A stretch of 64,000 nt of DNA, taken from contig JANQPQ010000050.1 in the NCBI GenBank assembly GCA_028285445.1, positions 105,737 to 169,736 on the forward strand. The letters are read 5' to 3'. Below, piece after piece: positions 7,860-15,979 of the stretch. The position numbers and the translations under genes were made by a program. Source of the DNA: Cyclobacteriaceae bacterium (GTDB lineage: Bacteria; Bacteroidota; Bacteroidia; Cytophagales; Cyclobacteriaceae). Each line of letters begins with the position of its first letter. The stretch's first letter is position 1. A model generated the notes under the pieces. That model was not told where the DNA came from. It saw nothing but the letters and a program-made list of their open reading frames with translations, and searched no databases.

Positions 7860-10298
7860 TTATTTTGTATCAATCTCTCCTTCAATCTGCTTGTCAATGC
7901 CATTACCTCCTACCTCAATACGCCCCAGATCAATGTCCTCGTCCTCATCTTCCTGGTAGAACTCGTCTATTTGTTCAATTAATGGATGGAAATCTTTCTT
8001 GCGCTTGCCATCGTCAAAGGCTAATAATAATGAAGGTAGGACAACCAGGTTGGCTATCATCGCAATGAACAAAGTTGTTGAGGTTAGTATGCCAAGGGCA
8101 ACAGTGCCGCCGAAATCAGAAACCGCAAAAATCACAAACCCGGCAAAGAGCACAATGGAGGTATATATCATACTAGTACCAGTTTCCTTCAGGCTATTGC
8201 TTACCGCTACCGGCACAAAGAATTTGTTGGCGAACAACTCCTGCCGATACTTAGCCAAAAAGTGAATTGAATAATCCACAGATATACCAAAGGCAATACT
8301 AAAAACAATGGCAGTACTGGGTTTTAGGGGTATCTCGAAATAGCCCATGATCGCCGCAGTAATCAGCAGTGGGATAACATTGGGTATTAGTGAAATCACA
8401 ATCATGCGGAGGTTGACAAAAAGTGCCGCCATAATCAGCGATATTATCCCAAATGCAAGTAAGAAGCTGAATTTCAAATTCTGAATAAGGAACTTGTTCC
8501 CCTTGATAAACAGGGGAGTTGTGCCGGTAATGCCGACCTCAAGATCGGTATCTGCGAAAATAGAATCTCTCATGGGTATCACTACCTGGCTGAGTAATGA
8601 GTCCATTTTTTTACTGCCGATATCTGCTACCTTCAGCGAAATCCTCATTTTCTGGCCAGTGCTGTCAACAAAGGAATTCAAGAGCCCCGAACTATCTGAC
8701 TGATTACGGAAATATCTGAGGATGAAATTTCTATCCCGGTTGTTGGGCAAACCGTAGCGTAGAGGGTTATTATTATAAAACGCCTGGCGCGAAGCCTTAA
8801 TGAAGCTCACGATTGAAACCGGCCTGGAGATGTCTTCTTGTGAAGCCAGGAATTCTTCAAAGCGGTTGACAAGCCTTAGATTTTTTAGCTGAATAACTCC
8901 GCGTTTTCTACCGGTATCTACTATTACCTCCAGTGGCATGATACCACTAAAGTTTTCCTCGAAAAATGCCAGGTCTCTTTTTACCTTGCTATCCTCCGGA
9001 ATGTCATCAACCATGTATGACACTGAAAACACCTGGTATAGTCCATAAATGGCAAACCCAACAATAATTGCTGTAACAACAAAAACCCTGTACTTATGTC
9101 TATGAACCAAAAGGTCCAGACCGGTAAGAACCGCTCCCAGAGGTTTGAATTGTAAGTGCTTTATCTGCTTTTTCGATGGGGCTGGCAGCCATGAAAAAAC
9201 ACTGGGGATAAGAATGATACTAACCACGAAAGTGGCCATGATGTTTAATCCGGCAATAATTCCAAACTCCGTAAGAATTACGATCTCCGTAAAAGCGAGT
9301 ACCAGGAAACCGATGGAGGTGGTTAGGTTGGTAATCAAGGTAACGAAGCCAATTTTGCGCGTAACCCTGCTGATCGCCATCACCTTATTGCCATGAGTTT
9401 GGAACTCATGGTGGTACTTGTTGAGCAGATAGATACTATTAGGTATTCCTATTACCACAATAACCGGCGGTATCAGGCCAGTCAGCAACGTTATCTTGAA
9501 TCCGAATAATTCGAGGGAGCCGAGCACCCAGACGATAACTACCCCGATTATGATCATAGGGAAAACGACTGCAGTCCACGATCGGAAGAAAAGAAGCATT
9601 ATGAGGCCGGTGATAACCACGGATGCGATGATGAACATGATCATTTCAGAGCCTACCCGGCCAGCTACTACTGATCTAACAAATGGCAAACCGGCATAAT
9701 GAAGTTCAAGCCCGGTTCTATTGGTGAAAGCTTCGCCCAGGTCAATCATGTCCTGGGTAAGGGCTATCCGCTTCACACTGTTGAGCACTTCTTTGTCAAT
9801 TGAGATCAGCATCAGCATGGCGCCATTTTTCTCATTGATAATTTGCCCGCTATAGAACTTTTGGTCGAAGGCAACTTGCAGCAGGCTATCTAACTGCTGC
9901 TGGTCATCCGGAATCTCTTTAAAGATGGTTTCTAGTGTAAACTGTCTGCTGGAGGTGTCTTTCTTTAGCCGTTGCAACAATGGAAATGACACAACTTCTC
10001 CCACGCCATCGAGATATGATATCTCCTCACTGAGGAATTTGAACCTGCGAAAGTTCTGAGGCTGGTAAATAGCACTATCCCTAATGCCAATAGCCACCAG
10101 ATTGCCATCCTCCCCAAAGAGTTGCTTAAACTCCTCAAAGTAGATCATGTCAGGGTCGTCGGCTGGCACCACCTTAGCGAAGTCGTAGCTCCACTCCGTT
10201 TTTTGAGCTTTAAAGCCCATGAAAATGGTAACTCCAACCAGGATTAATACCAGGAAGAGCCTGTACTTTATGATGTTATGGGAGAGTTTCGTCCACAT
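7860..10298 (-). CDS. RND/MMPL-family membrane exporter
   Basis: An 812-residue inner-membrane protein with the RND layout: one N-terminal helix (about 13-30), a large periplasmic loop, five to six helices (about 215-370), then the same pattern again with helices at about 400-420 and 635-775. The tandem layout and sterol-sensing-like helix blocks match the MMPL/RND lipid or hydrophobic-compound transporters rather than the larger HAE1 drug pumps. The C-terminus is cytoplasmic and acidic. It is the first gene of a unit with ileS and lspA, and a TAnnTTTG-type promoter lies just upstream. No membrane-fusion or outer-membrane partner is adjacent, so it likely acts alone; substrate unknown. Confidence 0.85.
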   Translation of the reverse strand: MWTKLSHNIIKYRLFLVLILVGVTIFMGFKAQKTEWSYDFAKVVPADDPDMIYFEEFKQLFGEDGNLVAIGIRDSAIYQPQNFRRFKFLSEEISYLDGVGEVVSFPLLQRLKKDTSSRQFTLETIFKEIPDDQQQLDSLLQVAFDQKFYSGQIINEKNGAMLMLISIDKEVLNSVKRIALTQDMIDLGEAFTNRTGLELHYAGLPFVRSVVAGRVGSEMIMFIIASVVITGLIMLLFFRSWTAVVFPMIIIGVVIVWVLGSLELFGFKITLLTGLIPPVIVVIGIPNSIYLLNKYHHEFQTHGNKVMAISRVTRKIGFVTLITNLTTSIGFLVLAFTEIVILTEFGIIAGLNIMATFVVSIILIPSVFSWLPAPSKKQIKHLQFKPLGAVLTGLDLLVHRHKYRVFVVTAIIVGFAIYGLYQVFSVSYMVDDIPEDSKVKRDLAFFEENFSGIMPLEVIVDTGRKRGVIQLKNLRLVNRFEEFLASQEDISRPVSIVSFIKASRQAFYNNNPLRYGLPNNRDRNFILRYFRNQSDSSGLLNSFVDSTGQKMRISLKVADIGSKKMDSLLSQVVIPMRDSIFADTDLEVGITGTTPLFIKGNKFLIQNLKFSFLLAFGIISLIMAALFVNLRMIVISLIPNVIPLLITAAIMGYFEIPLKPSTAIVFSIAFGISVDYSIHFLAKYRQELFANKFFVPVAVSNSLKETGTSMIYTSIVLFAGFVIFAVSDFGGTVALGILTSTTLFIAMIANLVVLPSLLLAFDDGKRKKDFHPLIEQIDEFYQEDEDEDIDLGRIEVGGNGIDKQIEGEIDTK

Positions 10299-10312
10299 AT
10301 GAAATTGGAGGT

Positions 10313-10320
10313 CAAAGGTA
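10313..10320 (-). promoter_or_regulatory. Candidate -7 promoter element of exporter-ileS-lspA
   Basis: Minus-strand TACCTTTG, a full match to the Bacteroidota TAnnTTTG element, 15 bases ahead of the exporter start. Transcription would begin near 10306, giving a very short leader. No good -33 TTG is found at the usual distance. Confidence 0.45.
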
Positions 10321-10404
10321 AGGATTTTAGGAATAAGCCTCGGTTACCAACCTTGAAATTCTTGGGGTACTAACAGTATGAAAATCAGGGCTAATTGGCT
10401 GAAA

Positions 10405-11757
10405 TTAACTACCAGGGAGTGAAATGCCTTTTATTCTTCTGTAGGTTGATAGGGCAAATCGATCTGTCATGCTTGAGATGTAATCGAGACACACCATTAA
10501 GGTTTGATAAATATCCCCTTTGGGAAGGCTTACCTGGATCTCCGGAGGCAACAATCGCAGAATAGCCTGATGCTTTTTCGAAAATTCAGGTGAAGCAACG
10601 CAATCAAAATAAGCTGCCTGTGTAAACTCTTCCAAAAGGCCCGGTAGCACCTCAAACCCTGCAGCCTCCGTTTCAATAACGGTCTGAGAGCGATATATCT
10701 TTTCTATCGATATTGCCATGATATCGGCCAGGGGTTTTTCTGCTTCTATTAAATCTGTTAGGGCGGTATCAAAATTACCCGATAATATTTCCGCCTCATT
10801 GTCAACGAAGCACTGCGCACACTGCTCGATCAAAACTCCGATAGTCATAGCACGAAGTAGCCCCACTTTTTCGTTCTGCCCTGCATATTCCTCCAACCTC
10901 GGTAATTCTAGTTTGTCTTTGAGAATGGCCGAAAACAACTCTAAGGCTTCTTCGTAGCTTACGAGCCCCAGTCGACAGCCATCTTCAAGATCAATAATAT
11001 GATAACAAATATCGTCTGCTGCTTCTACCAGGAATGCAAGCGGATGCCTACACCAGTTGGCATTGTCTTTATCGCCCATTGGGATCATACCAACCGAGTG
11101 TGCTACCTCCTGGAAAAGTTCTTTTTCACTTTGGAAGAAACCGAACTTTTTCTGGCTTCTTCTGTTCTTATCAACCTTCTCGATTACTGACTCGCGAGGA
11201 TACTTACTAAAAGCGGCAAGAGTAGCATTTGTAAGTTTCAGCCCTTGAAGGTTGGTCTTGTTCATAATGCGGAAACCCTGCGCATTTCCTTCAAAATGGC
11301 ATAAATCAGCCCATTGCTTGGAGTCTACCTTATCTTGAAAAAACTTGCCTCGTTCATTATGCAAAAAAAAGTCGCCGATAGCATCTTCTCCGGAATGTCC
11401 AAATGGCGGATTCCCTAAATCGTGGGCTAGAGCCGCAGCTGCCACAATAGCTCCAAAATCAAATCCAGTAATTTCAGCTTTGGCCAGGTCGCTATTCCTT
11501 TCACAAATAACGCTTCCAACTGTTCTTCCCATTGATCGGCCCACACTTGAAACCTCCAAGCTATGCGTTAGTCGAGTATGTACAAAATCATTTTCCGGAA
11601 GTGGAAATACCTGGGTCTTGTCTTGTAATTTTCTGAAGGGGTGGGAGAAAATGATGCGATCATAATCTTGCTCAAAGGCACTGCGGTCTCCAACTCCTGC
11701 TGACTGTTGCTTGCCTTTGCCAATACGATCGACTGTTAATAGTTGCTCCCAGTTCAT
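10405..11757 (-). CDS. dgt: Deoxyguanosinetriphosphate triphosphohydrolase (dGTPase), HD domain
   Basis: Hydrolyses dGTP (or other dNTPs) to the nucleoside and triphosphate. The start is placed at the methionine of MNWEQLLTV, giving 450 residues; the frame is open a further 41 codons upstream, but that stretch lies inside the preceding gene and is not dGTPase-like. The HD metal site is clear: H65 in RLTHSLEV, then H112-D113 in AHDLGNPPFGHSG. Arg-rich QDYDRIIFSHPFRKLQDKTQV near the N-terminus matches the family's nucleotide-binding start. It follows the MtfA-like gene by ten bases and is probably co-transcribed with it and glyS. Exact dNTP preference and allosteric control cannot be read from sequence. 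Confidence 0.93.
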   Translation of the reverse strand: MNWEQLLTVDRIGKGKQQSAGVGDRSAFEQDYDRIIFSHPFRKLQDKTQVFPLPENDFVHTRLTHSLEVSSVGRSMGRTVGSVICERNSDLAKAEITGFDFGAIVAAAALAHDLGNPPFGHSGEDAIGDFFLHNERGKFFQDKVDSKQWADLCHFEGNAQGFRIMNKTNLQGLKLTNATLAAFSKYPRESVIEKVDKNRRSQKKFGFFQSEKELFQEVAHSVGMIPMGDKDNANWCRHPLAFLVEAADDICYHIIDLEDGCRLGLVSYEEALELFSAILKDKLELPRLEEYAGQNEKVGLLRAMTIGVLIEQCAQCFVDNEAEILSGNFDTALTDLIEAEKPLADIMAISIEKIYRSQTVIETEAAGFEVLPGLLEEFTQAAYFDCVASPEFSKKHQAILRLLPPEIQVSLPKGDIYQTLMVCLDYISSMTDRFALSTYRRIKGISLPGS

Positions 11758-11767
11758 TATCAGTAAT

Positions 11768-12586
11768 TTAGGAAAGATTGAATACTTGTAAGGGATCTTG
11801 TTTAAGCATCCCTTGGAGTGTTGAGTAAAGATTGGGCAAATTCTCACGAAATTCCAGAGGCTGTTCAAAAAAGTATTCAACCGCTACCGCAAAAAACTCC
11901 TCTTCATTAGTCATAGCATATTCGCGGAGGAAGGAAGGATTTCCGGCATCGTACCTCGCCATTTCCTCCAGCGCATGTTCTCGCCATTTCAGAAGTAGTT
12001 TATCATCAAAAAAGTTGTACTCATTATTGGTGATCATATTTTCAAACCTCAATGCATGCGCCATTTCATGCAGACCTACATTCCTTGAATCATGAGGGTC
12101 AATATAACCGTCGACAAAGCTCTTCCAGCTGAGAACAATGATGCCATGCCGAATGTTGACCTCCCCTTTGTGGTAACGCTTACTAATAGTCGAATAGTAG
12201 TCGTCAGGATAAACCAATATTCTTCTGAAGTGCTGGAGAAATATGCCTGGCAAACCAAAAGTTAATTGTACCGATGAGGCGGCAATTAGTGCTTTCATCT
12301 CATCCGTAACCTCAGGAATATCGCGGGGCACAAACTTCTTGACCGATATAAAGTACTGAACTTTACGTTCGAATTTTTTCTTGTTAGAAGGAGATAACCG
12401 ATTGTAGTATCCGAAGTATTTTTTTAGGGTTTCTTTATAAGACGCTTTGATCGGCAAAACCCTTGATTTCATCCCACCAACGATCGCATCGAACGTAACG
12501 CGGGCGACTGTATACAAGGCAAGGCCAACAACGAAGATTCCAAAAAGAAAAGAAAGGAAGACTAATAGACCTGATACGGCGGTCAT
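11768..12586 (-). CDS. MtfA-like zinc-dependent peptidase (M90 family)
   Basis: A 272-residue protein with one N-terminal membrane helix (about 5-33) followed by a soluble metallopeptidase domain. The zinc site HEMAH (H173, E174, H177) is intact and the downstream segment NEEEFFAVAVEYFFEQP carries the third-ligand glutamate typical of M90. In enterobacteria MtfA binds the repressor Mlc and has aminopeptidase activity; the membrane anchor here is an addition common in Bacteroidota members, so a glucose-PTS role should not be assumed. The start codon directly follows the glyS stop (TAAATG), indicating coupling with glyS; dgt follows after ten bases. Confidence 0.87.
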   Translation of the reverse strand: MTAVSGLLVFLSFLFGIFVVGLALYTVARVTFDAIVGGMKSRVLPIKASYKETLKKYFGYYNRLSPSNKKKFERKVQYFISVKKFVPRDIPEVTDEMKALIAASSVQLTFGLPGIFLQHFRRILVYPDDYYSTISKRYHKGEVNIRHGIIVLSWKSFVDGYIDPHDSRNVGLHEMAHALRFENMITNNEYNFFDDKLLLKWREHALEEMARYDAGNPSFLREYAMTNEEEFFAVAVEYFFEQPLEFRENLPNLYSTLQGMLKQDPLQVFNLS

Positions 12587-14131
12587 TTAAAGTGATTTTA
12601 GGAGATTGGTCATAGCCGTTAGTTCTGAAATTCTTGACTTCAATTCTTCTATAGAGCATCTCTCTTGCTCCATGCTATCCCTATCTCTAACGGTAACTGT
12701 ATTGTCTTCAAGAGTTTGATGATCTACTGTAATGCAAAATGGTGTACCAATGGCATCCTGGCGACGATAGCGTCTGCCGATAGCGTCTTTCTCGTCGTAG
12801 TTGCAGGAGTAATCAAATTTAAGAGATGATATAATCTCGCGAGCTTTCTCCGGTAAACCATCCCTCTTGATCAAAGGTAGTACCGCAACCTGACTTGGAG
12901 CCAATGCCGGCGGTAGCGCTAGCACTACTCTCTCACTACCATCTTCCAACTTTTCTTCCTTATAACAACCGGAAAGAACCGCTAAGAACATTCGATCCAA
13001 ACCAATGGAGGTTTCAATTACATAAGGCACATAAGACTGCTCTTCTTGAGGGTCGAAGAACTGCAACTTCTTACCAGAGTGTTCTTCGTGTGCCTTCAGA
13101 TCGAAGTCTGTTCGGGAATGAATACCTTCTAGCTCCTTAAATCCCATGGGGAAATTGAACTCTATATCGCAGGCAGCGTTTGCATAGTGCGCAAGATTGA
13201 GATGATCATGGAAGCGATAGTTACTTTCATCCATTCCCAGCGAACGGTGCCAGGCTATTCTCTTTTCCTTCCACTGCTCATACCAATCCATCTCCTCACC
13301 AGGTTTCACAAAGAATTGCATCTCCATCTGCTCAAACTCCCTCATTCTAAAAATGAATTGCCTTGCTATTATTTCATTGCGGAAAGCCTTGCCGATTTGA
13401 GCTATCCCAAATGGAATCTTCATCCTGCCGCTTTTCTGCACATTCAAAAAGTTGACAAAAATTCCTTGAGCCGTTTCGGGGCGCAAGTAGATTTTGCTGG
13501 AGTCATCGGCAAGAGATCCTATATCTGTTGAAAACATCAGGTTGAATTGCCGTACCTCTGTCCAGTTTCTCGAACCTGAAACCGGGCAGGCGATCTCCAG
13601 CTCTTCAATCAGTGCTTTCAAAGCATCAAAGTCGCTGTTCTCTATGGAATTTTTAAGGCGCTCATTGATGGAGTTGATCTTCTCCTGGTATTGCACTACC
13701 CTTTGGTTGGTGCTAACAAACTGGTCTTTGTCGAAATCATCGCCAAATCTCTTTTCGGCTTTGGTTACTTCCTTATCAATTTTCCCCTGCACCTTGGCTA
13801 TATGATCTTCTACCAATACATCGGCGCGGTATCTCTTCTTGGAGTCTTTATTGTCAATTAAGGGGTCATTAAAGGCATCCACATGGCCCGATGCCTTCCA
13901 GGTGGTAGGGTGCATAAATATGGAGGCATCTATGCCTACTATGTTCTCGTGCATTTGCACCATAGCCCGCCACCAATATTCTTTGATTTTGTTTTTTAGC
14001 TCAACTCCATTTTGGCCATAGTCATAGGCTGCAGCAAGCCCATCGTAGATTTCACTTGAAGGAAAGATGAAACCGTATTCCTTAGCGTGAGAAATTATTT
14101 TTTTGAGAAGATTATCGTCCTTTTCAGCCAT
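12587..14131 (-). CDS. glyS: Glycyl-tRNA synthetase, single-chain dimeric type
   Basis: Class II synthetase that charges tRNA-Gly. The 514-residue single chain is of the alpha-2 type (as in Thermus and eukaryotes), not the alpha2-beta2 glyQ/glyS type. Motif 2 region FRNEIIARQFIFRMREFEQMEMQFF and the motif 3 region with ETSIGLDRMFLAVL are visible, and the anticodon-binding domain starts near APSQVAVLPL. The HPTTWKASGHVDAF stretch near residue 70 is the glycine-specific N-terminal signature. It heads a unit with the MtfA-like peptidase and dgt. A promoter element sits so close to the start that the transcript may be nearly leaderless. Confidence 0.96.
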   Translation of the reverse strand: MAEKDDNLLKKIISHAKEYGFIFPSSEIYDGLAAAYDYGQNGVELKNKIKEYWWRAMVQMHENIVGIDASIFMHPTTWKASGHVDAFNDPLIDNKDSKKRYRADVLVEDHIAKVQGKIDKEVTKAEKRFGDDFDKDQFVSTNQRVVQYQEKINSINERLKNSIENSDFDALKALIEELEIACPVSGSRNWTEVRQFNLMFSTDIGSLADDSSKIYLRPETAQGIFVNFLNVQKSGRMKIPFGIAQIGKAFRNEIIARQFIFRMREFEQMEMQFFVKPGEEMDWYEQWKEKRIAWHRSLGMDESNYRFHDHLNLAHYANAACDIEFNFPMGFKELEGIHSRTDFDLKAHEEHSGKKLQFFDPQEEQSYVPYVIETSIGLDRMFLAVLSGCYKEEKLEDGSERVVLALPPALAPSQVAVLPLIKRDGLPEKAREIISSLKFDYSCNYDEKDAIGRRYRRQDAIGTPFCITVDHQTLEDNTVTVRDRDSMEQERCSIEELKSRISELTAMTNLLKSL

Positions 14132-14136
14132 GGCGG

Positions 14137-14144
14137 CAAAGATA
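14137..14144 (-). promoter_or_regulatory. Candidate -7 promoter element of glyS
   Basis: Minus-strand TATCTTTG (TAnnTTTG match) ends six bases before the glyS start codon at 14131. The predicted transcription start therefore falls at or within a few bases of the ATG, which would make the mRNA leaderless or almost so. No clear -33 element is seen. Confidence 0.4.
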
Positions 14145-14183
14145 GGTAAAAGCCTGTTGTTAAGGAAAGCTAACCATGCCGTA

Positions 14184-15890
14184 TTAGCGATTGGGCAACG
14201 TCACTCTAAACTCACTACCAACGCCGGGCTCAGATTGCAGATTAATCATACCTCCCAATTGCACCGCGGCTTCATTAGCAATGTATAGCCCAAGACCCGA
14301 TCCCTTGGATATCTCCGATGCCCGGTAAAACATATCAAACACTTTCTTTTGAAAATCGGGTTCTATTCCAATGCCATTGTCTTCAACTTTCAATACAACC
14401 GATGGATTTCCCTTTTCTGCTGAAACAAGAACATATGGCTTCTGCTGTTGGTAGTTATGGTACTTAACGGCATTGTAAATTAAGTTATTCAGAATGGTGC
14501 GCAACCTTGACTTGTCAACTTCCAATTGCAATTGAGGGTCGATACTGATTCGGAAGTCAATTGCGCTAATATTCTCAATAAACCTTAAGTTATCTATGAC
14601 CTGCTTCACAAGTTCGTTCAGTTCAATTCTTTCCGGTTTCAATTCCACCCTGGAATTTCTGCTGTAATCAATAATTTCCTGAACGAAATCATCCAAAGTC
14701 TTCACCCTCTCGTCCATCATGTCGATGCAAGCGGATATTTCCTCAATTGAGTTTGATTGCCTGGCAATATTTACAAGTCCCATCATTGAGCGCAATGGCG
14801 CGCGCAAGTCGTGTGATGTACTGTAGACGAACTTATCCAGTTCCTGGTTGGTTTTTTCCAGAACTGCATTTTGCCTGGTGATTTGCTCCTCAGCCAATTT
14901 TCTATCAGTAATGTCAACCATCGAGCCGACCATGCGCACAGCTCTCCCCTCAGAATTCCATTCGGCTTGGGCACTGTCCGAAAACCAACGGTACTCCCCT
15001 GATTTCATTCTTAGCTTGCATTCCATATTGTAGGGCTCTTGCTTTAGAAGGTGCCTGTTAACAAGGTCTGAAACTCGATCGAGATGATCTGGATGAACCA
15101 TATCCAATACCGTCTGACCCGGAATATCTACCAGTTCCTCCTCAGCATATCCTAGCATTCTTTTCCACTTAACCGAAAGCTTCATCACATTGTTAGTAAT
15201 ATCCCAGTCCCACAAACCGGAGTTGATACCTCGCAAGGCAAGTGCATATTGCCTCTGACTGGATTCCAACTGCTGCGCGAGTTCCTTTAGGTACTCCCCA
15301 TTTTCTGACAATTCCTTTTCTGAATTGTGATTCAGACGTATAAGAAACTGTATAATAACCGTAGCACTAATCATGGCAATCATGGTGTTGATTACCTGAT
15401 TAATCCTGTCCAATTCCGGGGAGAAAGTAACCTTCTCTAATATTGAGTAATCACTAAGCAGCGCTAAGGCTGCTAGCCCTAGTGACATCAGAGTCATTAA
15501 CAAAGCTTTATATCTTCCTTTATGCCCGAACATAGCAAAAGAAGCCATGCATATTGGGATAAAATACATCAAGCCATAAAGGTGGGTCCCCTGCCGGGTC
15601 ACAAAAAGATACACTACTGCATTTATGTTTAGTAGGCTCACAACTTTAGCCAACTCGTATCTCCCAAGCCTAATAAGAGCAACTACTAACAAAGAGCCTC
15701 CTCCCAGTAAAGCATAGACTAACAAAGAGCCAAAAGCTTGGGTAATCATATCGAAAACGATATAAAAAACGCCAATTCCACCGCACAAAATACTGAGCTG
15801 ACCATTGAGAATGATCATCTTGTATTCATTTTGCGGTAGGTTGGGTGGGCGATTCCGGAATAGGAAATGTCGAAAGAAGGAAGCTGCCAT
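14184..15890 (-). CDS. Membrane PAS-domain sensor histidine kinase (orphan)
   Basis: A 568-residue kinase. The N-terminal third (about 30-185) holds six hydrophobic segments, probably the membrane sensor. A short coiled linker leads to one PAS domain (about 211-333, PAS_3-like with its PAC ending MVDITDRK). The dimerisation helix carries the phosphoacceptor H360 in STSHDLRAPL; the N box has NNLIYNAVKY (468-477), and the ATP lid has DNGIGIE and GSGLGLYI. No response regulator gene adjoins, so it is an orphan kinase whose partner lies elsewhere. It has its own promoter element. The signal sensed is unknown. Confidence 0.92.
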   Translation of the reverse strand: MAASFFRHFLFRNRPPNLPQNEYKMIILNGQLSILCGGIGVFYIVFDMITQAFGSLLVYALLGGGSLLVVALIRLGRYELAKVVSLLNINAVVYLFVTRQGTHLYGLMYFIPICMASFAMFGHKGRYKALLMTLMSLGLAALALLSDYSILEKVTFSPELDRINQVINTMIAMISATVIIQFLIRLNHNSEKELSENGEYLKELAQQLESSQRQYALALRGINSGLWDWDITNNVMKLSVKWKRMLGYAEEELVDIPGQTVLDMVHPDHLDRVSDLVNRHLLKQEPYNMECKLRMKSGEYRWFSDSAQAEWNSEGRAVRMVGSMVDITDRKLAEEQITRQNAVLEKTNQELDKFVYSTSHDLRAPLRSMMGLVNIARQSNSIEEISACIDMMDERVKTLDDFVQEIIDYSRNSRVELKPERIELNELVKQVIDNLRFIENISAIDFRISIDPQLQLEVDKSRLRTILNNLIYNAVKYHNYQQQKPYVLVSAEKGNPSVVLKVEDNGIGIEPDFQKKVFDMFYRASEISKGSGLGLYIANEAAVQLGGMINLQSEPGVGSEFRVTLPNR

Positions 15891-15920
15891 GGTCTAATCG
15901 GACCGTAAAACGTTATAAAT

Positions 15921-15928
15921 CAAAAATA
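15921..15928 (-). promoter_or_regulatory. Candidate -7 promoter element of the PAS kinase gene
   Basis: Minus-strand TATTTTTG (TAnnTTTG match) in a strongly AT-rich gap, about 30 bases before the kinase start codon. No clear -33 TTG at standard spacing. Confidence 0.4.
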
Positions 15929-15979
15929 TGATTTAAATAATTAATTATATTAAATTTTAAAGAATTATGATCGAAAAAC

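Noticed and set aside
11758..11880. Longer dgt reading frame with 41 extra N-terminal codons
   Set aside because: The extra part lies inside the MtfA-like gene, has no dGTPase similarity by eye, and a start ten bases after that gene fits an operon better.
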